Assembly: GCF_000410515.1 (NCBI RefSeq)
Contig: NC_021500.1
Span: forward strand, 930,001 to 994,000
Reading direction: 5' to 3'
Source: Enterobacter sp. R4-368
GTDB taxonomy: Bacteria; Pseudomonadota; Gammaproteobacteria; Enterobacterales; Enterobacteriaceae
DNA: 64,000 nt
This document shows, one piece after another, positions 43,317 to 52,258 of this stretch (position 1 is the first letter of the stretch; every line of letters starts with the position of its first letter). The position numbers and the translations under genes were made by a program. The notes beneath the pieces were generated by a model, which worked only from the letters and a program-made list of their open reading frames with translations, had not been told where the DNA came from and made no database searches.

Positions 43317-43332
43317 TGTGATGGAAATCACG
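43317..43332 (-). promoter_or_regulatory. CRP-binding site at azuC
   Basis: TGTGA-TGGAAA-TCACG is a nine-of-ten match to the CRP half-sites, roughly 40-50 bases before the likely azuC start point. It also lies about 120 bases before the divergent exporter gene. Carbon-source control of AzuCR is known in E. coli. Confidence 0.7.
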
Positions 43333-43447
43333 TTTCAAAAATCAAAAATGCAGTAACTTTGTTAAAAATTCAATTATAAATCCTGCGGTTAGCATGCTAA
43401 AAAAATTTTTAGCATCTTCAATTATTTTTGCAAATGGCATCCCAACA

Positions 43448-44872
43448 ATGAGTGAAAGCACCCTTTCGCGAAAGACAGGAGGTCTTTCTCCCGCTGCGCT
43501 ACTGGTAGCCGGCGCTTTCTTTATGGAGTTTATCGACGGCACAGTGATCGCCACGGCGTTGCCGGATATGGCGAAAACCTTCGGGGTGGAAGCCGTCGCG
43601 CTCAATATTGGCATCAGTGCCTATTTGATCACACTTGCAGTGCTGATCCCCGCCAGTGGCTGGATTGCTGATCGCTTTGGTGCGCGCAATGTTTTCTCGC
43701 TGGCACTGGCGATCTTTACCCTCGCCTCGGTGCTTTGCGGGCTTTCGACCAGCGTTGAGATGTTTGTTTCGATGCGAATTTTACAAGGCACCGGCGGTGC
43801 GTTAATGGTGCCGGTCGGCCGTCTTGCGGTGTTGCGCACCACGCCGAAACACCAGCTCATTACCGCTATCGCCACGCTGACCTGGCCCGCGCTGGTCGCG
43901 CCTATTATTGGCCCACCGCTCGGTGGTTTTATTACCCACTATGCCAACTGGCGCTGGATCTTCTTTATTAATGTGCCGCTGGGCCTGCTGGCGATTGCGC
44001 TGGCGTTACGCATTATCCCCAATATCCGCGAGGAGGAGCGCCGTCCATTCGACTTGCCGGGTTTTATTGCCACTTCTGTGGCGATGGTCAGCCTGGTGTA
44101 CGCTATGGAGGCGTTAGGTTCTGAACATCCGCAAGGTACGCTAACGTTGGGTTTGCTGGCACTCGGCGCGTTAACACTTGTTGTTACCCTGCGCCATTTT
44201 CAGCGCGCAAAATGGCCGATGATCCGCCTCGACGCCATGAAAGTGCCGACATTTCGCGTAACCATGTACGGCGGTTCACTGTTTCGCGCCTCTATTAGCG
44301 CCGTGCCGTTTCTGTTGCCGCTGCTGTTTCAGGTCGGATTCGGCATGGATCCGTTCCACGCCGGGTTGTTAGTGCTGGCGGTGTTTGCCGGTAATCTTTC
44401 CATCAAGCCTGCCACTACGCCGCTTATCCGCTGGCTGGGTTTCAAAAAGCTACTGTTAATCAATGGCGCGTTCAATGTGCTGGCGCTGCTGGCCTGCGCA
44501 TTACTGACTGCGCATACTCCGGTGTGGCTGACGTTTGTGATCCTCTATCTCGGCGGCGTGTTCCGTTCGGTGCAGTTCACCGGCGTCAGTACGCTGGCAT
44601 TTGCCGATGTACCGTCGCCGCAAATGAGTTATGCCAACACGTTATTCAGCACGGCGACACAATTGGCGGTGGGCTTAGGCATTACACTGGGGGCGATTGG
44701 TATTCGCATTGGTGAGCATGTCAGTATGTGGTTACAAATAACCGCCATTGAGGGGATCAGCTTTCGGCTGGCGTTTGTGTTTATTGCGCTGATTTGTCTG
44801 GTGGGCATGATTGATACCCTGCGGCTAACAAAGGATGCGGGTAGCGCCGTGTCACGTAAACAGAAAGCCTGA
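43448..44872 (+). CDS. MFS exporter of the DHA2 drug-efflux type, MdtD-like
   Basis: A 474-residue membrane protein with about 12-14 hydrophobic segments, motif A GWIADRFGARNVF, the RILQGTGGALMVPVGRL segment and ARG/GPPLGGFI after helix five. The nearest remembered relative is MdtD/YegB (471 residues). An in-frame ATG at 43394 would add 18 residues in an AT-rich palindromic stretch (TTAGCATGCTAA), so the start at MSESTLSRK is preferred; no strong ribosome site is seen. The exported substrate is unknown. Confidence 0.82.
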   Translation: MSESTLSRKTGGLSPAALLVAGAFFMEFIDGTVIATALPDMAKTFGVEAVALNIGISAYLITLAVLIPASGWIADRFGARNVFSLALAIFTLASVLCGLSTSVEMFVSMRILQGTGGALMVPVGRLAVLRTTPKHQLITAIATLTWPALVAPIIGPPLGGFITHYANWRWIFFINVPLGLLAIALALRIIPNIREEERRPFDLPGFIATSVAMVSLVYAMEALGSEHPQGTLTLGLLALGALTLVVTLRHFQRAKWPMIRLDAMKVPTFRVTMYGGSLFRASISAVPFLLPLLFQVGFGMDPFHAGLLVLAVFAGNLSIKPATTPLIRWLGFKKLLLINGAFNVLALLACALLTAHTPVWLTFVILYLGGVFRSVQFTGVSTLAFADVPSPQMSYANTLFSTATQLAVGLGITLGAIGIRIGEHVSMWLQITAIEGISFRLAFVFIALICLVGMIDTLRLTKDAGSAVSRKQKA

Positions 44873-44891
44873 TGCAGGAAAGGAAAAAGAT

Positions 44892-44919
44892 AAAAGCCGC
44901 AACATCTGTTGCGGCTTTT
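44892..44919. terminator. Bidirectional terminator
   Basis: AAAAGCCGCAAC (44892-44903) and GTTGCGGCTTTT (44908-44919) form a perfect 12-pair stem with an ATCT loop between two converging genes. Confidence 0.9.
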
Positions 44920-44924
44920 TATTA

Positions 44925-45563
44925 TCAGGCGAGGACTTCGCGAACGAAGGCTTCAATCTCTTTATTCTGGCTGTTTTCAAAGAAACATTTCTGGAAGCGT
45001 TCACCAGAAACGGCGGTTTTCACCAGCTCACGGTCGATAGCGCGCAGCGTATCGAGATAGTTCTCTTTTACCACCGCCGCTTTCACCTGGTTCAGAATTC
45101 CCGCGTTGCGCACCTGCGGTTCTTTGCGCTCCGGCGGGTAACCTTCCCCTTTACGACCAGTAAAGGCTTTCTCAAAGATAAAGCGTACGTTCAGTTCTGC
45201 GCCCCAGCCAAAACCTTTGGCGAACGGCAGTGCCAGTGCGTTACCGTTGTTGATCTGCGCGAACAGGAAAGCATCCGCCGGATCGATACAGTAACCGCAC
45301 ACCACACCCGGATGAATATTCAGTGACATCAGCGCGCCCTGGCCAGTGCCACAGCCGGTTACCACGAAATCCACTGCTTTGGCATTCAACAAAATACTGG
45401 CCATAATACCAAGGTGGATATAGGTCAGATGGTGGTCGTTCTCATCGCTCATCCCGACGTTAAAAACCGGGAAATCTTTCTCATCGGCAACCGTCTTCAG
45501 CTCTTTGAGGATGATGGCGTTTTTCGCCGCCTGGCTGTTTTCCATCATCAGTGCAATTTTCAT
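44925..45563 (-). CDS. RpiB/LacA/LacB-family sugar-phosphate isomerase
   Basis: A 212-residue protein with the RpiB-type start MKIALMMENSQAAKNAIILK and the catalytic Cys71 in VTGCGTGQGALMS, the position of the RpiB/LacB nucleophile. It is longer than RpiB (about 150), with an added C-terminal helical part. The substrate is unknown; relatives act on ribose-, allose-, galactose- or erythrulose-phosphates. AGGAGA precedes the chosen ATG. It has no sugar-gene partners nearby. Confidence 0.82.
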   Translation of the reverse strand: MKIALMMENSQAAKNAIILKELKTVADEKDFPVFNVGMSDENDHHLTYIHLGIMASILLNAKAVDFVVTGCGTGQGALMSLNIHPGVVCGYCIDPADAFLFAQINNGNALALPFAKGFGWGAELNVRFIFEKAFTGRKGEGYPPERKEPQVRNAGILNQVKAAVVKENYLDTLRAIDRELVKTAVSGERFQKCFFENSQNKEIEAFVREVLA

Positions 45564-45800
45564 TTTTGATCTCCTGTAACATGCTTCAGATAGCAAAGGT
45601 TGGGTAAACCTTACTACCTGACAAACATACTTTCAAATTTAATGAAAAATGGTTTTAAAAATCAGAAGCAGGCTCACAGTTTTTGCTCTTCGCGCGTTGC
45701 CGTCGCGATTAGTAGAGGCTGTTCGGCGGGTTATTCTGTCGATTGCCTGCAAATCAACGCGATAAGATGAGATCATGCCAAAATGAAACAGAGTGATTTC

Positions 45801-46133
45801 ATGAAGAGAATAGTTGTAGCCGCCTCGCTGCTCCTGCTCGCGGGATGCACGATGACGAAAGAAGCGGAAGTCAGTAGCGTGGATACCATTAGCGGTCTGG
45901 TACGCCTGAGCTATAACCAGTCGATGATGCAAACTGCAAAATACGACACCTATACCGCGCAGGGGACTGCTAATAAACAGTGCCAACAGATGGGGTATGC
46001 CACCGCAGTGCCTTACGGTCAGCCGGTGCAAACCTGTAGCCTGATCAGCGGCTCGGTCTGTATGAATACGAAAGTAACTATTCAGTACCAGTGCCGTGGT
46101 GTGGCTTTTACACAAACCAAACCGACCTGGTAA
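45801..46133 (+). CDS. yecR: Lipoprotein YecR
   Basis: A 110-residue predicted lipoprotein with lipobox LLLAGC (Cys at residue 16) and a mature domain matching YecR (CQQMGYATAVPYGQPVQTCS, TIQYQCRG). In E. coli it belongs to the FlhDC-controlled genes; its role is unknown. An upstream ATG at 45783 adds six residues. I found no convincing FliA promoter. A terminator follows directly. Confidence 0.9.
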   Translation: MKRIVVAASLLLLAGCTMTKEAEVSSVDTISGLVRLSYNQSMMQTAKYDTYTAQGTANKQCQQMGYATAVPYGQPVQTCSLISGSVCMNTKVTIQYQCRGVAFTQTKPTW

Positions 46134-46138
46134 ATTCT

Positions 46139-46171
46139 TAAGCCAGTATAATTCTACTGGCTTATCTTTTT
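46139..46171 (+). terminator. Terminator of yecR
   Basis: AAGCCAGTA (46140-46148) and TACTGGCTT (46155-46163) form a nine-pair stem followed by ATCTTTTTATT. Confidence 0.85.
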
Positions 46172-46183
46172 ATTAAAAATAAA

Positions 46184-46241
46184 AACAATTCTCATTCATT
46201 TAATTAATTGCTGGCAATGCGTGTTATTCTCATTATCTTCT
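46184..46241. promoter_or_regulatory. Two Fur boxes upstream of ftnA
   Basis: Read on the minus strand, AATGAATGAGAATTGTT (46200-46184) and GATAATGAGAATAAC (46237-46223) each resemble the Fur core GATAATGATAATCATTATC. Two or more Fur sites upstream of ftnA are known in E. coli, where Fur activates the gene by displacing H-NS; the AT-rich 46160-46300 stretch fits that. Confidence 0.65.
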
Positions 46242-46340
46242 TAATGCATTTATTTTTTATTTTACCTTTTGCAAATAATTAAATAACAAATTATAGTGAG
46301 CGTTCCTTTCGCCTGATAATTATATTTATGGAGCCGCGCC

Positions 46341-46838
46341 ATGTTAAAAGCAGAGATGATCGAAAAATTAAATGAACAAATGAATCTGGAACTGTTTTCT
46401 TCCCTGCTCTATCAGCAGATGAGCGCATGGTGCAGCTACCATAGTTTTGAGGGTGCGGCCGCGTTCCTGCGCCGCCACGCGCAGGAAGAGATGACGCATA
46501 TGCAGCGCCTGTTTGATTACCTGACTGATACCGGCAGCCTGCCACGTATCAATGCCATTGAATCGCCGGTAGCTGAGTATGCTTCACTCGATGTTCTGTT
46601 TCGCGCAACGTACGAACATGAACAACTGATCACGCAGAAAATTAACGAGCTGGCGCATGTTGCGATGACCACTCAGGATTATCCAACATTTAATTTCCTG
46701 CAATGGTATGTGGCGGAACAGCATGAAGAAGAAAAACTGTTTAAATCAGTGATTGATAAATTAACACTGGCAGGTAAAAGCGGCGAGGGTCTTTATTTCA
46801 TCGATAAAGAACTGGCGACGTTGGACACACAAAACTAA
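46341..46838 (+). CDS. ftnA: Non-heme ferritin FtnA
   Basis: The 24-mer iron-storage ferritin; 165 residues as in E. coli. Ferroxidase-centre residues are in MNLELFSS (Glu17), AQEEMTHMQ (Glu50, His53), TYEHEQ (Glu94) and AEQHEEE (Gln127, Glu130). It oxidises and stores cytoplasmic iron when iron is plentiful. Fur boxes lie upstream and a strong terminator follows. Confidence 0.97.
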   Translation: MLKAEMIEKLNEQMNLELFSSLLYQQMSAWCSYHSFEGAAAFLRRHAQEEMTHMQRLFDYLTDTGSLPRINAIESPVAEYASLDVLFRATYEHEQLITQKINELAHVAMTTQDYPTFNFLQWYVAEQHEEEKLFKSVIDKLTLAGKSGEGLYFIDKELATLDTQN

Positions 46839-46845
46839 TATTACC

Positions 46846-46877
46846 GGCGGTAAAGAATATTCTTTACCGCCTTTTTT
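46846..46877. terminator. Terminator after ftnA
   Basis: GGCGGTAAAGA (46846-46856) and TCTTTACCGCC (46861-46871) with an ATAT loop and six T. yecH converges on it. Confidence 0.92.
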
Positions 46878-46878
46878 A

Positions 46879-47118
46879 TTAATGCCTGCAGATTTTACTT
46901 TCGTGAGTAGAAAACCCCTCTTCCACCGGAATAAACTTTCCGCGTGATGCCAGAAATGCGACCAGTTCAGCCGCCGTCATTCCTTCCGCTGAGCAGGTAT
47001 GAAAACGCGCCGTTTCGCCAAACCGCTGAATAATTGCCGCCGTCAGACTCTCGTTTGAATAACGCTCGCCTGTTTCAATCATCATATTCAACACTTCATG
47101 ACCGTGAATGGATGTCAT
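46879..47118 (-). CDS. yecH: Conserved protein YecH
   Basis: A 79-residue protein, same length as E. coli YecH, with SIHGHEVLNMMIETGE at the start and RFHTCSAEGMTA plus the C-terminal KICRH; His and Cys residues suggest metal binding (DUF2492). The function is unknown. The start follows GGGGAGGAGC; an ATG nine codons upstream adds unconserved residues. Confidence 0.92.
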   Translation of the reverse strand: MTSIHGHEVLNMMIETGERYSNESLTAAIIQRFGETARFHTCSAEGMTAAELVAFLASRGKFIPVEEGFSTHESKICRH

Positions 47119-47648
47119 AGCTCCTCCCCGAAAAAGATGCATCATAAACTCAACATTTACTGTGGATGTTGCGCTAAAACAGGTTTACATGCATCCGGCA
47201 CAGCTGGTGCAGCGCCAGTCCTGCTTATTCACGGTAGGTTTAAAGTAGCGATAATTGCCGTTTCGAGCGGGACGCCATTTTCAAAAAACAACCCGGTCAG
47301 CCAGTCGACATTGTCAATAATCCACTCATCTTCCGGCAAGCCTTGAGCAAAGGCCGGGTCAATGATCGGACAGATTTCCCTCGTCCCCCTATCCTTTTGC
47401 TGGCGAGATTCTGGCAATGCTATCTCTGGCCCCCAAACCAGTGAATTTGTCAGTGACCATGACCAAGCAGGTTTCCGCTGCGCGACCATCGCGTTGTAAA
47501 GGGATTATTACCCGGCGTTGCCCGCCCTCAATATGTTGAGGGTTAAGAATATTTTTTAGGTTACGCCGGATTGCCGCGTAAAAACGTCTTCCTGATGAAG
47601 TAGGCAAATCTGGCAATTTTTCTTCGCTGGTGTCCGAAAGAAGGTTGT

Positions 47649-47689
47649 CGTAAAGAAATAAATACAGCCCATGTAACGGTTGTTTGACG
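47649..47689 (+). promoter_or_regulatory. TyrR boxes at tyrP
   Basis: CGTAAA-N6-AATACA (47649-47666) and TGTAAC-N6-TTGACG (47672-47689) resemble the TyrR box TGTAAA-N6-TTTACA. The second overlaps the -35 hexamer, the same layout as E. coli tyrP, where TyrR represses with tyrosine and activates with phenylalanine. Confidence 0.6.
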
Positions 47690-47712
47690 AAATCACTGAA
47701 TTGCCTTACTCT
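47684..47712 (+). promoter_or_regulatory. tyrP promoter
   Basis: TTGACG (47684-47689), 17 bases and TACTCT (47707-47712), about 45 bases before the GTG start. Confidence 0.7.
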
Positions 47713-47757
47713 GCGCCGCATCTTGAGCTGGCAGTGCGTTTTATTACAGAGGAAAGC

Positions 47758-48969
47758 GTGAAGAATCGATCACTGGGTAGTGTTTTTATCGTCGCCGGAA
47801 CAACCATCGGCGCGGGAATGCTGGCAATGCCGCTGGCAGCGGCAGGCGTAGGTTTTGCAACCACTTTTGTTTTACTTTTCACTTTATGGGCCGTGATGTG
47901 TTACACCGCCCTTCTTCTGCTGGAGGTTTATCAGCATGTCCCGGCAGATACCGGGCTTGGATCGCTGGCCCGGCGTTATCTGGGGAAATATGGTCAGTGG
48001 GTGACAGGCTCTAGCATGATGTTTTTGATGTATGCGCTGACGGCGGCATATATCAGTGGCGCAGGTGAATTGCTGGCCGCAAGCATCAGCGCGTGGCTTA
48101 ACATTTCGCTTTCGCCCACGGCTGGTGTGTTACTGTTCACTTTTGTTGCCGGCGGCGTTGTGTGCGCAGGAACCTCACTGGTCGATCTGTTTAACCGTTT
48201 TCTGTTCAGCGCCAAACTGTTGTTCCTGGTAGTGATGCTGGCGCTGCTGATGCCGCATATTCATAAGGCTAATTTGCTGACCATGCCGCTGGAAAAAGGT
48301 CTGGCGCTGTCCGCCATACCGGTCATTTTCACCTCATTTGGTTTTCACGGCAGCGTCCCCAGCATCGTCAGTTATATGGGCGGCAATATTCGTAAACTGC
48401 GCGGGGTGTTTATTACCGGCAGCGCCATCCCGCTGGTAGCCTATATATTCTGGCAACTGGCGACGCTTGGCAGTATTGATTCCCAGACCTTCACCGGGCT
48501 GCTGGCCAGCCAGGCCGGGCTTAATGGTCTGTTGCAGGCATTACGCGAAGTGGTGGCATCACCACACGTTGAGTTAGCGGTACATCTGTTTGCCGACCTG
48601 GCGCTTGCAACCTCTTTCCTTGGTGTATCGCTCGGTCTCTTTGATTACCTTGCCGATTTGTTCCAGCGCCGCAACAATGTCGCAGGACGTTTACAGACAG
48701 GCGCTATCACGTTTCTGCCACCGCTGGCGTTTGCGCTGTTTTACCCGCGTGGCTTTGTAATGGCGTTGGGCTATGCCGGCGTTGCTCTTTCCGTGCTGGC
48801 GCTGTTGTTGCCTTCAATGCTGGCATGGCAAAGCCGTAAGCATCATTCGCAAAGCGGTTATCGCGTACTCGGCGGCAAACCGGCGCTGTGTCTGATTTTT
48901 GCCTGCGGTGTCGCGATTATTGTTATTCAGTTCTCTATCGTCGCCGGGTTGCTCCCGGAAGTGGGTTAA
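47758..48969 (+). CDS. tyrP: Tyrosine-specific transporter TyrP
   Basis: A proton-driven tyrosine importer of the HAAAP family with about 11 membrane segments. The GTG start preceded by GAGGAAAG gives 403 residues, exactly the E. coli length, and the conserved start [20 protein letters not shown]. An ATG at 47680 would add 26 residues and cover the promoter. [17 protein letters not shown] is the family hallmark. In E. coli yecA follows; here none is found. Confidence 0.96.
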   Translation: MKNRSLGSVFIVAGTTIGAGMLAMPLAAAGVGFATTFVLLFTLWAVMCYTALLLLEVYQHVPADTGLGSLARRYLGKYGQWVTGSSMMFLMYALTAAYISGAGELLAASISAWLNISLSPTAGVLLFTFVAGGVVCAGTSLVDLFNRFLFSAKLLFLVVMLALLMPHIHKANLLTMPLEKGLALSAIPVIFTSFGFHGSVPSIVSYMGGNIRKLRGVFITGSAIPLVAYIFWQLATLGSIDSQTFTGLLASQAGLNGLLQALREVVASPHVELAVHLFADLALATSFLGVSLGLFDYLADLFQRRNNVAGRLQTGAITFLPPLAFALFYPRGFVMALGYAGVALSVLALLLPSMLAWQSRKHHSQSGYRVLGGKPALCLIFACGVAIIVIQFSIVAGLLPEVG

Positions 48970-48981
48970 TCACCGCCATCA

Positions 48982-49020
48982 GGTGTGAGTGCTGGCATGT
49001 TCAATGCACATACTCACACC
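48982..49020 (+). terminator. Hairpin after tyrP
   Basis: GGTGTGAGT (48982-48990) and ACTCACACC (49012-49020) form a nine-pair stem with an inner ATGT/ACAT pairing. The tail is only loosely T-rich. Confidence 0.6.
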
Positions 49021-49301
49021 GCTCTTCCCTTCGTTAAGGGGTCAGCATTTTGTTCACTATCTACAACGTTCCAGGCAGATGATTGCCAGCGCACTAGCAC
49101 AGGTAAGCTTATACGCGTCAGCAAATGCATGAGTTATGACACCGCTATGCAGGGAACCAGGGAACGTGAAATGAAAGAAGGAAATTTCAGGACATTAAAA
49201 CGAATAACCAATGGTGAGATCCAAGCGCACGATTTCAATAGGTTCGGTGATTTATAGGGCAGTAGTGCCCTCTTGATACGGCGAAAGCGAAATACAGGCA
49301 T

Positions 49302-49327
49302 AAAAAAACCGCCTTTAAGGGCGGTTT
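49302..49327 (-). terminator. Terminator of the glyW-cysT-leuZ operon
   Basis: AAACCGCC (49306-49313) and GGCGGTTT (49320-49327) with a six-base loop, followed on the minus strand by seven T. It lies 40 bases past the leuZ 3-prime end. Confidence 0.9.
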
Positions 49328-49367
49328 CACGACACTGCTTATCATTGATTTTATTCTTGTTTTCCCA

Positions 49368-49454
49368 TGGTACCCGGAGCGGGACTTGAACCCGCACAGC
49401 GCGAACGCCGAGGGATTTTAAATCCCTTGTGTCTACCGATTCCACCATCCGGGC
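49368..49454 (-). tRNA. leuZ: tRNA-Leu (anticodon UAA)
   Basis: An 87-base tRNA with a long variable arm. The minus strand begins GCCCGGATGGTGGAATCGGT, has anticodon TAA in a GGGATTTAAAATCCC stem-loop, the GGTTCAAGTCC T-arm, and encodes the CCA end. Third in the tRNA operon. Confidence 0.97.
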
Positions 49455-49467
49455 TCGGGAAGGAAAT

Positions 49468-49541
49468 TGGAGGCGCGTTCCGGAGTCGAACCGGACTAGA
49501 CGGATTTGCAATCCGCTACATAACCGCTTTGCTAACGCGCC
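49468..49541 (-). tRNA. cysT: tRNA-Cys (anticodon GCA)
   Basis: A 74-base tRNA beginning GGCGCGTTAGCAAAGCGGTT, with anticodon GCA in CGGATTGCAAATCCG, T-arm GGTTCGACTCC, and encoded CCA. Confidence 0.97.
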
Positions 49542-49595
49542 TGAATACTACAGGTTTTGCAACCCACACCCGCTAATATAGCCGATGCGTTAAAC

Positions 49596-49671
<76 letters not shown>

Positions 49672-49743
49672 ATTATCAAGATTTCTTGTAATCTCTTGAT
49701 TTTACAATCATCTGGCGAGCTGCGCTGCCTTCCGATGCGTTGC

Positions 49744-49771
49744 ATTCTACTTACCTGACGCACTGAGTCAA
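49744..49771 (-). promoter_or_regulatory. Promoter of the glyW-cysT-leuZ operon
   Basis: On the minus strand TTGACT (49771-49766), 16 bases and TAGAAT (49749-49744), followed by a GC-containing discriminator, as in stable-RNA promoters. It begins about 75 bases before glyW. Confidence 0.85.
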
Positions 49772-49820
49772 CGATATTTTTCAAAACCCGGATCGTTTGC
49801 TGAAAATTGCGACGAAACGA

Positions 49821-50369
49821 TCACGGTTCAAGCAGATCGCCACGCGCAGCATTGAGGTATTGCAGCATTGACCACAGCGTTAATACTGCGGCAACGAAAA
49901 ACAGCGCAATGCCGGCATATTCAACCCAGATATTCGGACGCCAGAGGAGCCATACAAGCGCGACCATCTGCGACGTGGTTTTGACTTTACCAATCCACGA
50001 AACGGCCACACGGCTGCGCTTACCCATTTCCGCCATCCATTCACGCAACGCAGAGATAATGATCTCCCGCGCGATCATCGTTGCCGCCGGCAGCGTCACC
50101 CACCAGCTGTGGTAGTGTTCTGCGACCAGCACCATCGCAATCGCAACCAGCACTTTGTCAGCAACAGGATCGAGGAAGGCACCAAAACGGGTACTTTGAT
50201 TCCAGCGACGCGCCAGAAAACCGTCAAACCAGTCGGTTACCGCAGCACAACAGAAAATCAGCGCACAAACAAATGGCGCCCACGGAAAGGGAAGATAAAA
50301 CGCCAGCACGAAAAACGGGATCAGGATGACGCGAAATAGGGTAAGCAACGTAGGGATATTAAATCGCAT
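49821..50369 (-). CDS. pgsA: Phosphatidylglycerophosphate synthase PgsA
   Basis: PgsA joins CDP-diacylglycerol and glycerol-3-phosphate, the committed step to phosphatidylglycerol and cardiolipin in the inner membrane. The 182-residue protein has the CDP-alcohol phosphotransferase motif from Asp46: DWFDGFLAR, then [11 protein letters not shown], and about five membrane helices. Length equals E. coli PgsA. It lies 56 bases after uvrC. Confidence 0.97.
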   Translation of the reverse strand: MRFNIPTLLTLFRVILIPFFVLAFYLPFPWAPFVCALIFCCAAVTDWFDGFLARRWNQSTRFGAFLDPVADKVLVAIAMVLVAEHYHSWWVTLPAATMIAREIIISALREWMAEMGKRSRVAVSWIGKVKTTSQMVALVWLLWRPNIWVEYAGIALFFVAAVLTLWSMLQYLNAARGDLLEP

Positions 50370-50425
50370 AGTGGCGTTAACTGTCTGTTGTCCGTAAATA
50401 TTCGCTCTATGGTGCTACAGAGCCC

Positions 50426-52258
50426 TTAATGTTTCAACGAGTAGTAGATCTTTTCTGCCAGTCCTTGCGAGATCCCCGGCACTTTTGAGATTTCATCAAT
50501 ACTTGCATTGAGTAGACCTTGTAAACCGCCCATATATTTTAACAACATCTGACGTCGCTTCGGCCCGACACCTTCAATGGTCTCCAGTGAACTGGTGTTT
50601 TTCACTTTCGCGCGTTTTTTCCGGTGTCCACTGATGGCGTGATCGTGTGACTCATCGCGAATATGCTGGATAACGTGCAGTGCTGGTGAATCCGGCGGCA
50701 GGCTAAAGCCCTCACCTTCCGGCTCAAAGAACAACGTTTCCAGACCGGCTTTGCGATCGGCCCCTTTCGCTACGCCCAACAGCAACGGTTTATTTTTATC
50801 CCACGCCACATCCAGTTCGGCAAAAACGGCTTTCGCCTGCCCTAACTGCCCTTTGCCACCATCGATAAGGATCACATCGGGAATTTTGCTCTCTTCGATC
50901 GCTTTACCGTAGCGGCGACGCAGCACCTGATTCATCGCCGCGTAGTCATCACCCGGCGTGATACCACTGATGTTGTAGCGTCGATACTCCGCACGCAACG
51001 GCCCATTGGCATCAAATACGACGCATGAGGCCACGGTTTGCTCCCCCATCGTATGGCTGATGTCGAAACACTCCATGCGCTTCACTTCCGGCAGCTTAAG
51101 CACGCTGGCCAGCGCAGCAAGCCGCTGGTGAACCGTGGATTGCTGAGAAAGTTTGGTTGTCAGCGCCGTAGCGGCGTTGGTACGCGCCAGCTTAAGGTAA
51201 CGCGCACGGTCACCGCGCGGTTTGGTTTGCACATTCACCCGCCGGCCAGCGAGTTCGGAAAGCGAGTCACTCAACAGCGTTTTATCGCTCAAATTGAAAT
51301 CGAGCAAAATTTCACCCGGCAAGGTACGCATCTGGCTCCCCTGCAAGTAGAACTGGCCAACAAATGTCTCCACTACTTCGCCAAGCTCAGTCCCGCCTGG
51401 CACTTTCGGGAAATAGCTGCGACTGCCAAGTACTTTTCCCTGCCGGATAAACAGCACATGCACGCAGGCCATTCCGGCATCAAAAGCCACGCCAATAACG
51501 TCTAAATCATCGCCAGTATTAGAAACAAACTGTTTTTCCGTCACGCGGCGTACGGCCTGAATCTGGTCGCGGATACGTGCCGCTTCTTCAAACTCCAGCG
51601 CCTGGCTGGCTTTTTCCATACGCGCGATAAGCTGAGTCAGTACCTGGTCATCTTTACCGGCAAGAAAGAGGCGCACATAGTCAACCTGCTGCGCATACTC
51701 CTCTTCGCTGACCAACCCGGCGACACACGGCCCAAGGCAGCGACCAATCTGGTATTGCAGGCAGGGGCGTGAGCGGTTGCGATAGACGCTGTTCTCACAC
51801 TGGCGAACAGGGAAAATTTTCTGCAGCAGCGCCAGCGTCTCGCGCACAGCATAACCGTTCGGGAAAGGCCCGAAGTACTCCCCTTTGGCATGCTTCGCAC
51901 CGCGATGCATGGAAAGACGAGGATGCGTATCACCGCTGAGGAAAATAAACGGGTAGGATTTATCGTCACGCAGCAGCACGTTATACCGGGGCTGGTAGAG
52001 CTTGATGTAGTTATGCTCAAGCAACAGCGCTTCGGTTTCCGTATGGGTAACGGTGACATCAATCTGTTTGATCTGTGCAACCAGCGCTTCCGTTTTGCGC
52101 GAGGCAAGGTTGCTGCGAAAATAGCTGGAAAGCCGTTTTTTCAGGTCTTTCGCTTTACCGACATAGATAACAGTGCCGCCGGCATCATACATACGATAGA
52201 CGCCGGGTTTACTGGTAACCGTTTTGAGAAATGCTTTCGAATCAAAAACTTCAGTCAC
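50426..52258 (-). CDS. uvrC: Excinuclease ABC subunit C
   Basis: UvrC makes both cuts around a DNA lesion in nucleotide excision repair. The 610-residue protein has an N-terminal GIY-YIG nuclease ([20 protein letters not shown]), a Cys-rich region ([13 protein letters not shown]), a UVR motif around residue 205-240, an RNase-H-like nuclease domain, and C-terminal helix-hairpin-helix motifs ([29 protein letters not shown]). The start is GTG overlapping the uvrY stop as GTGA, giving the E. coli length. Confidence 0.97.
   Translation of the reverse strand: MTEVFDSKAFLKTVTSKPGVYRMYDAGGTVIYVGKAKDLKKRLSSYFRSNLASRKTEALVAQIKQIDVTVTHTETEALLLEHNYIKLYQPRYNVLLRDDKSYPFIFLSGDTHPRLSMHRGAKHAKGEYFGPFPNGYAVRETLALLQKIFPVRQCENSVYRNRSRPCLQYQIGRCLGPCVAGLVSEEEYAQQVDYVRLFLAGKDDQVLTQLIARMEKASQALEFEEAARIRDQIQAVRRVTEKQFVSNTGDDLDVIGVAFDAGMACVHVLFIRQGKVLGSRSYFPKVPGGTELGEVVETFVGQFYLQGSQMRTLPGEILLDFNLSDKTLLSDSLSELAGRRVNVQTKPRGDRARYLKLARTNAATALTTKLSQQSTVHQRLAALASVLKLPEVKRMECFDISHTMGEQTVASCVVFDANGPLRAEYRRYNISGITPGDDYAAMNQVLRRRYGKAIEESKIPDVILIDGGKGQLGQAKAVFAELDVAWDKNKPLLLGVAKGADRKAGLETLFFEPEGEGFSLPPDSPALHVIQHIRDESHDHAISGHRKKRAKVKNTSSLETIEGVGPKRRQMLLKYMGGLQGLLNASIDEISKVPGISQGLAEKIYYSLKH

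Larger units (their letters stand above)
47229..47721 (-). pseudogene. Possible frameshifted gene remnant between yecH and tyrP
   Basis: The 639-base gap 47119-47757 is longer than I recall for E. coli. It holds two overlapping minus-strand frames, 47389-47721 (110 codons) and 47229-47489 (86 codons), off by one base from each other. Segments such as RRFYAAIRRNLKNILNPQHI and PEDEWIIDNVDWLTGLFFEN read like protein. I do not recognise a family. The first frame's 5-prime end overlaps the tyrP promoter, so it is not a normally expressed intact gene. It could also be chance. Confidence 0.25.
48970..49367. other. Gap between tyrP and leuZ without a supported gene
   Basis: This 398-base gap is where E. 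coli carries yecA. A plus-strand frame at 48985-49257 (90 codons) runs through the tyrP hairpin, shows no family signature and no similarity to YecA, and is not called. The tRNA terminator lies at its right end; nothing else is seen. Confidence 0.6.

Noticed and set aside
43389..43413. Palindromes TTAGCATGCTAA and GCTAAAAA/TTTTTAGC at the exporter gene as a terminator
   Set aside because: They lie upstream of the exporter start and not after any gene; most likely AT-rich promoter sequence.
45730..45775. Possible FliA promoter of yecR (CGCGATAA)
   Set aside because: Only six of eight -10 bases fit and no TAAA-like -35 stands 15 bases upstream.
45639..46115. 158-codon minus-strand frame
   Set aside because: Antisense of yecR, whose lipobox and family segments are clear.
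48985..49257. 90-codon plus-strand frame after tyrP
   Set aside because: It runs through the tyrP hairpin, shows no domain and no resemblance to YecA.
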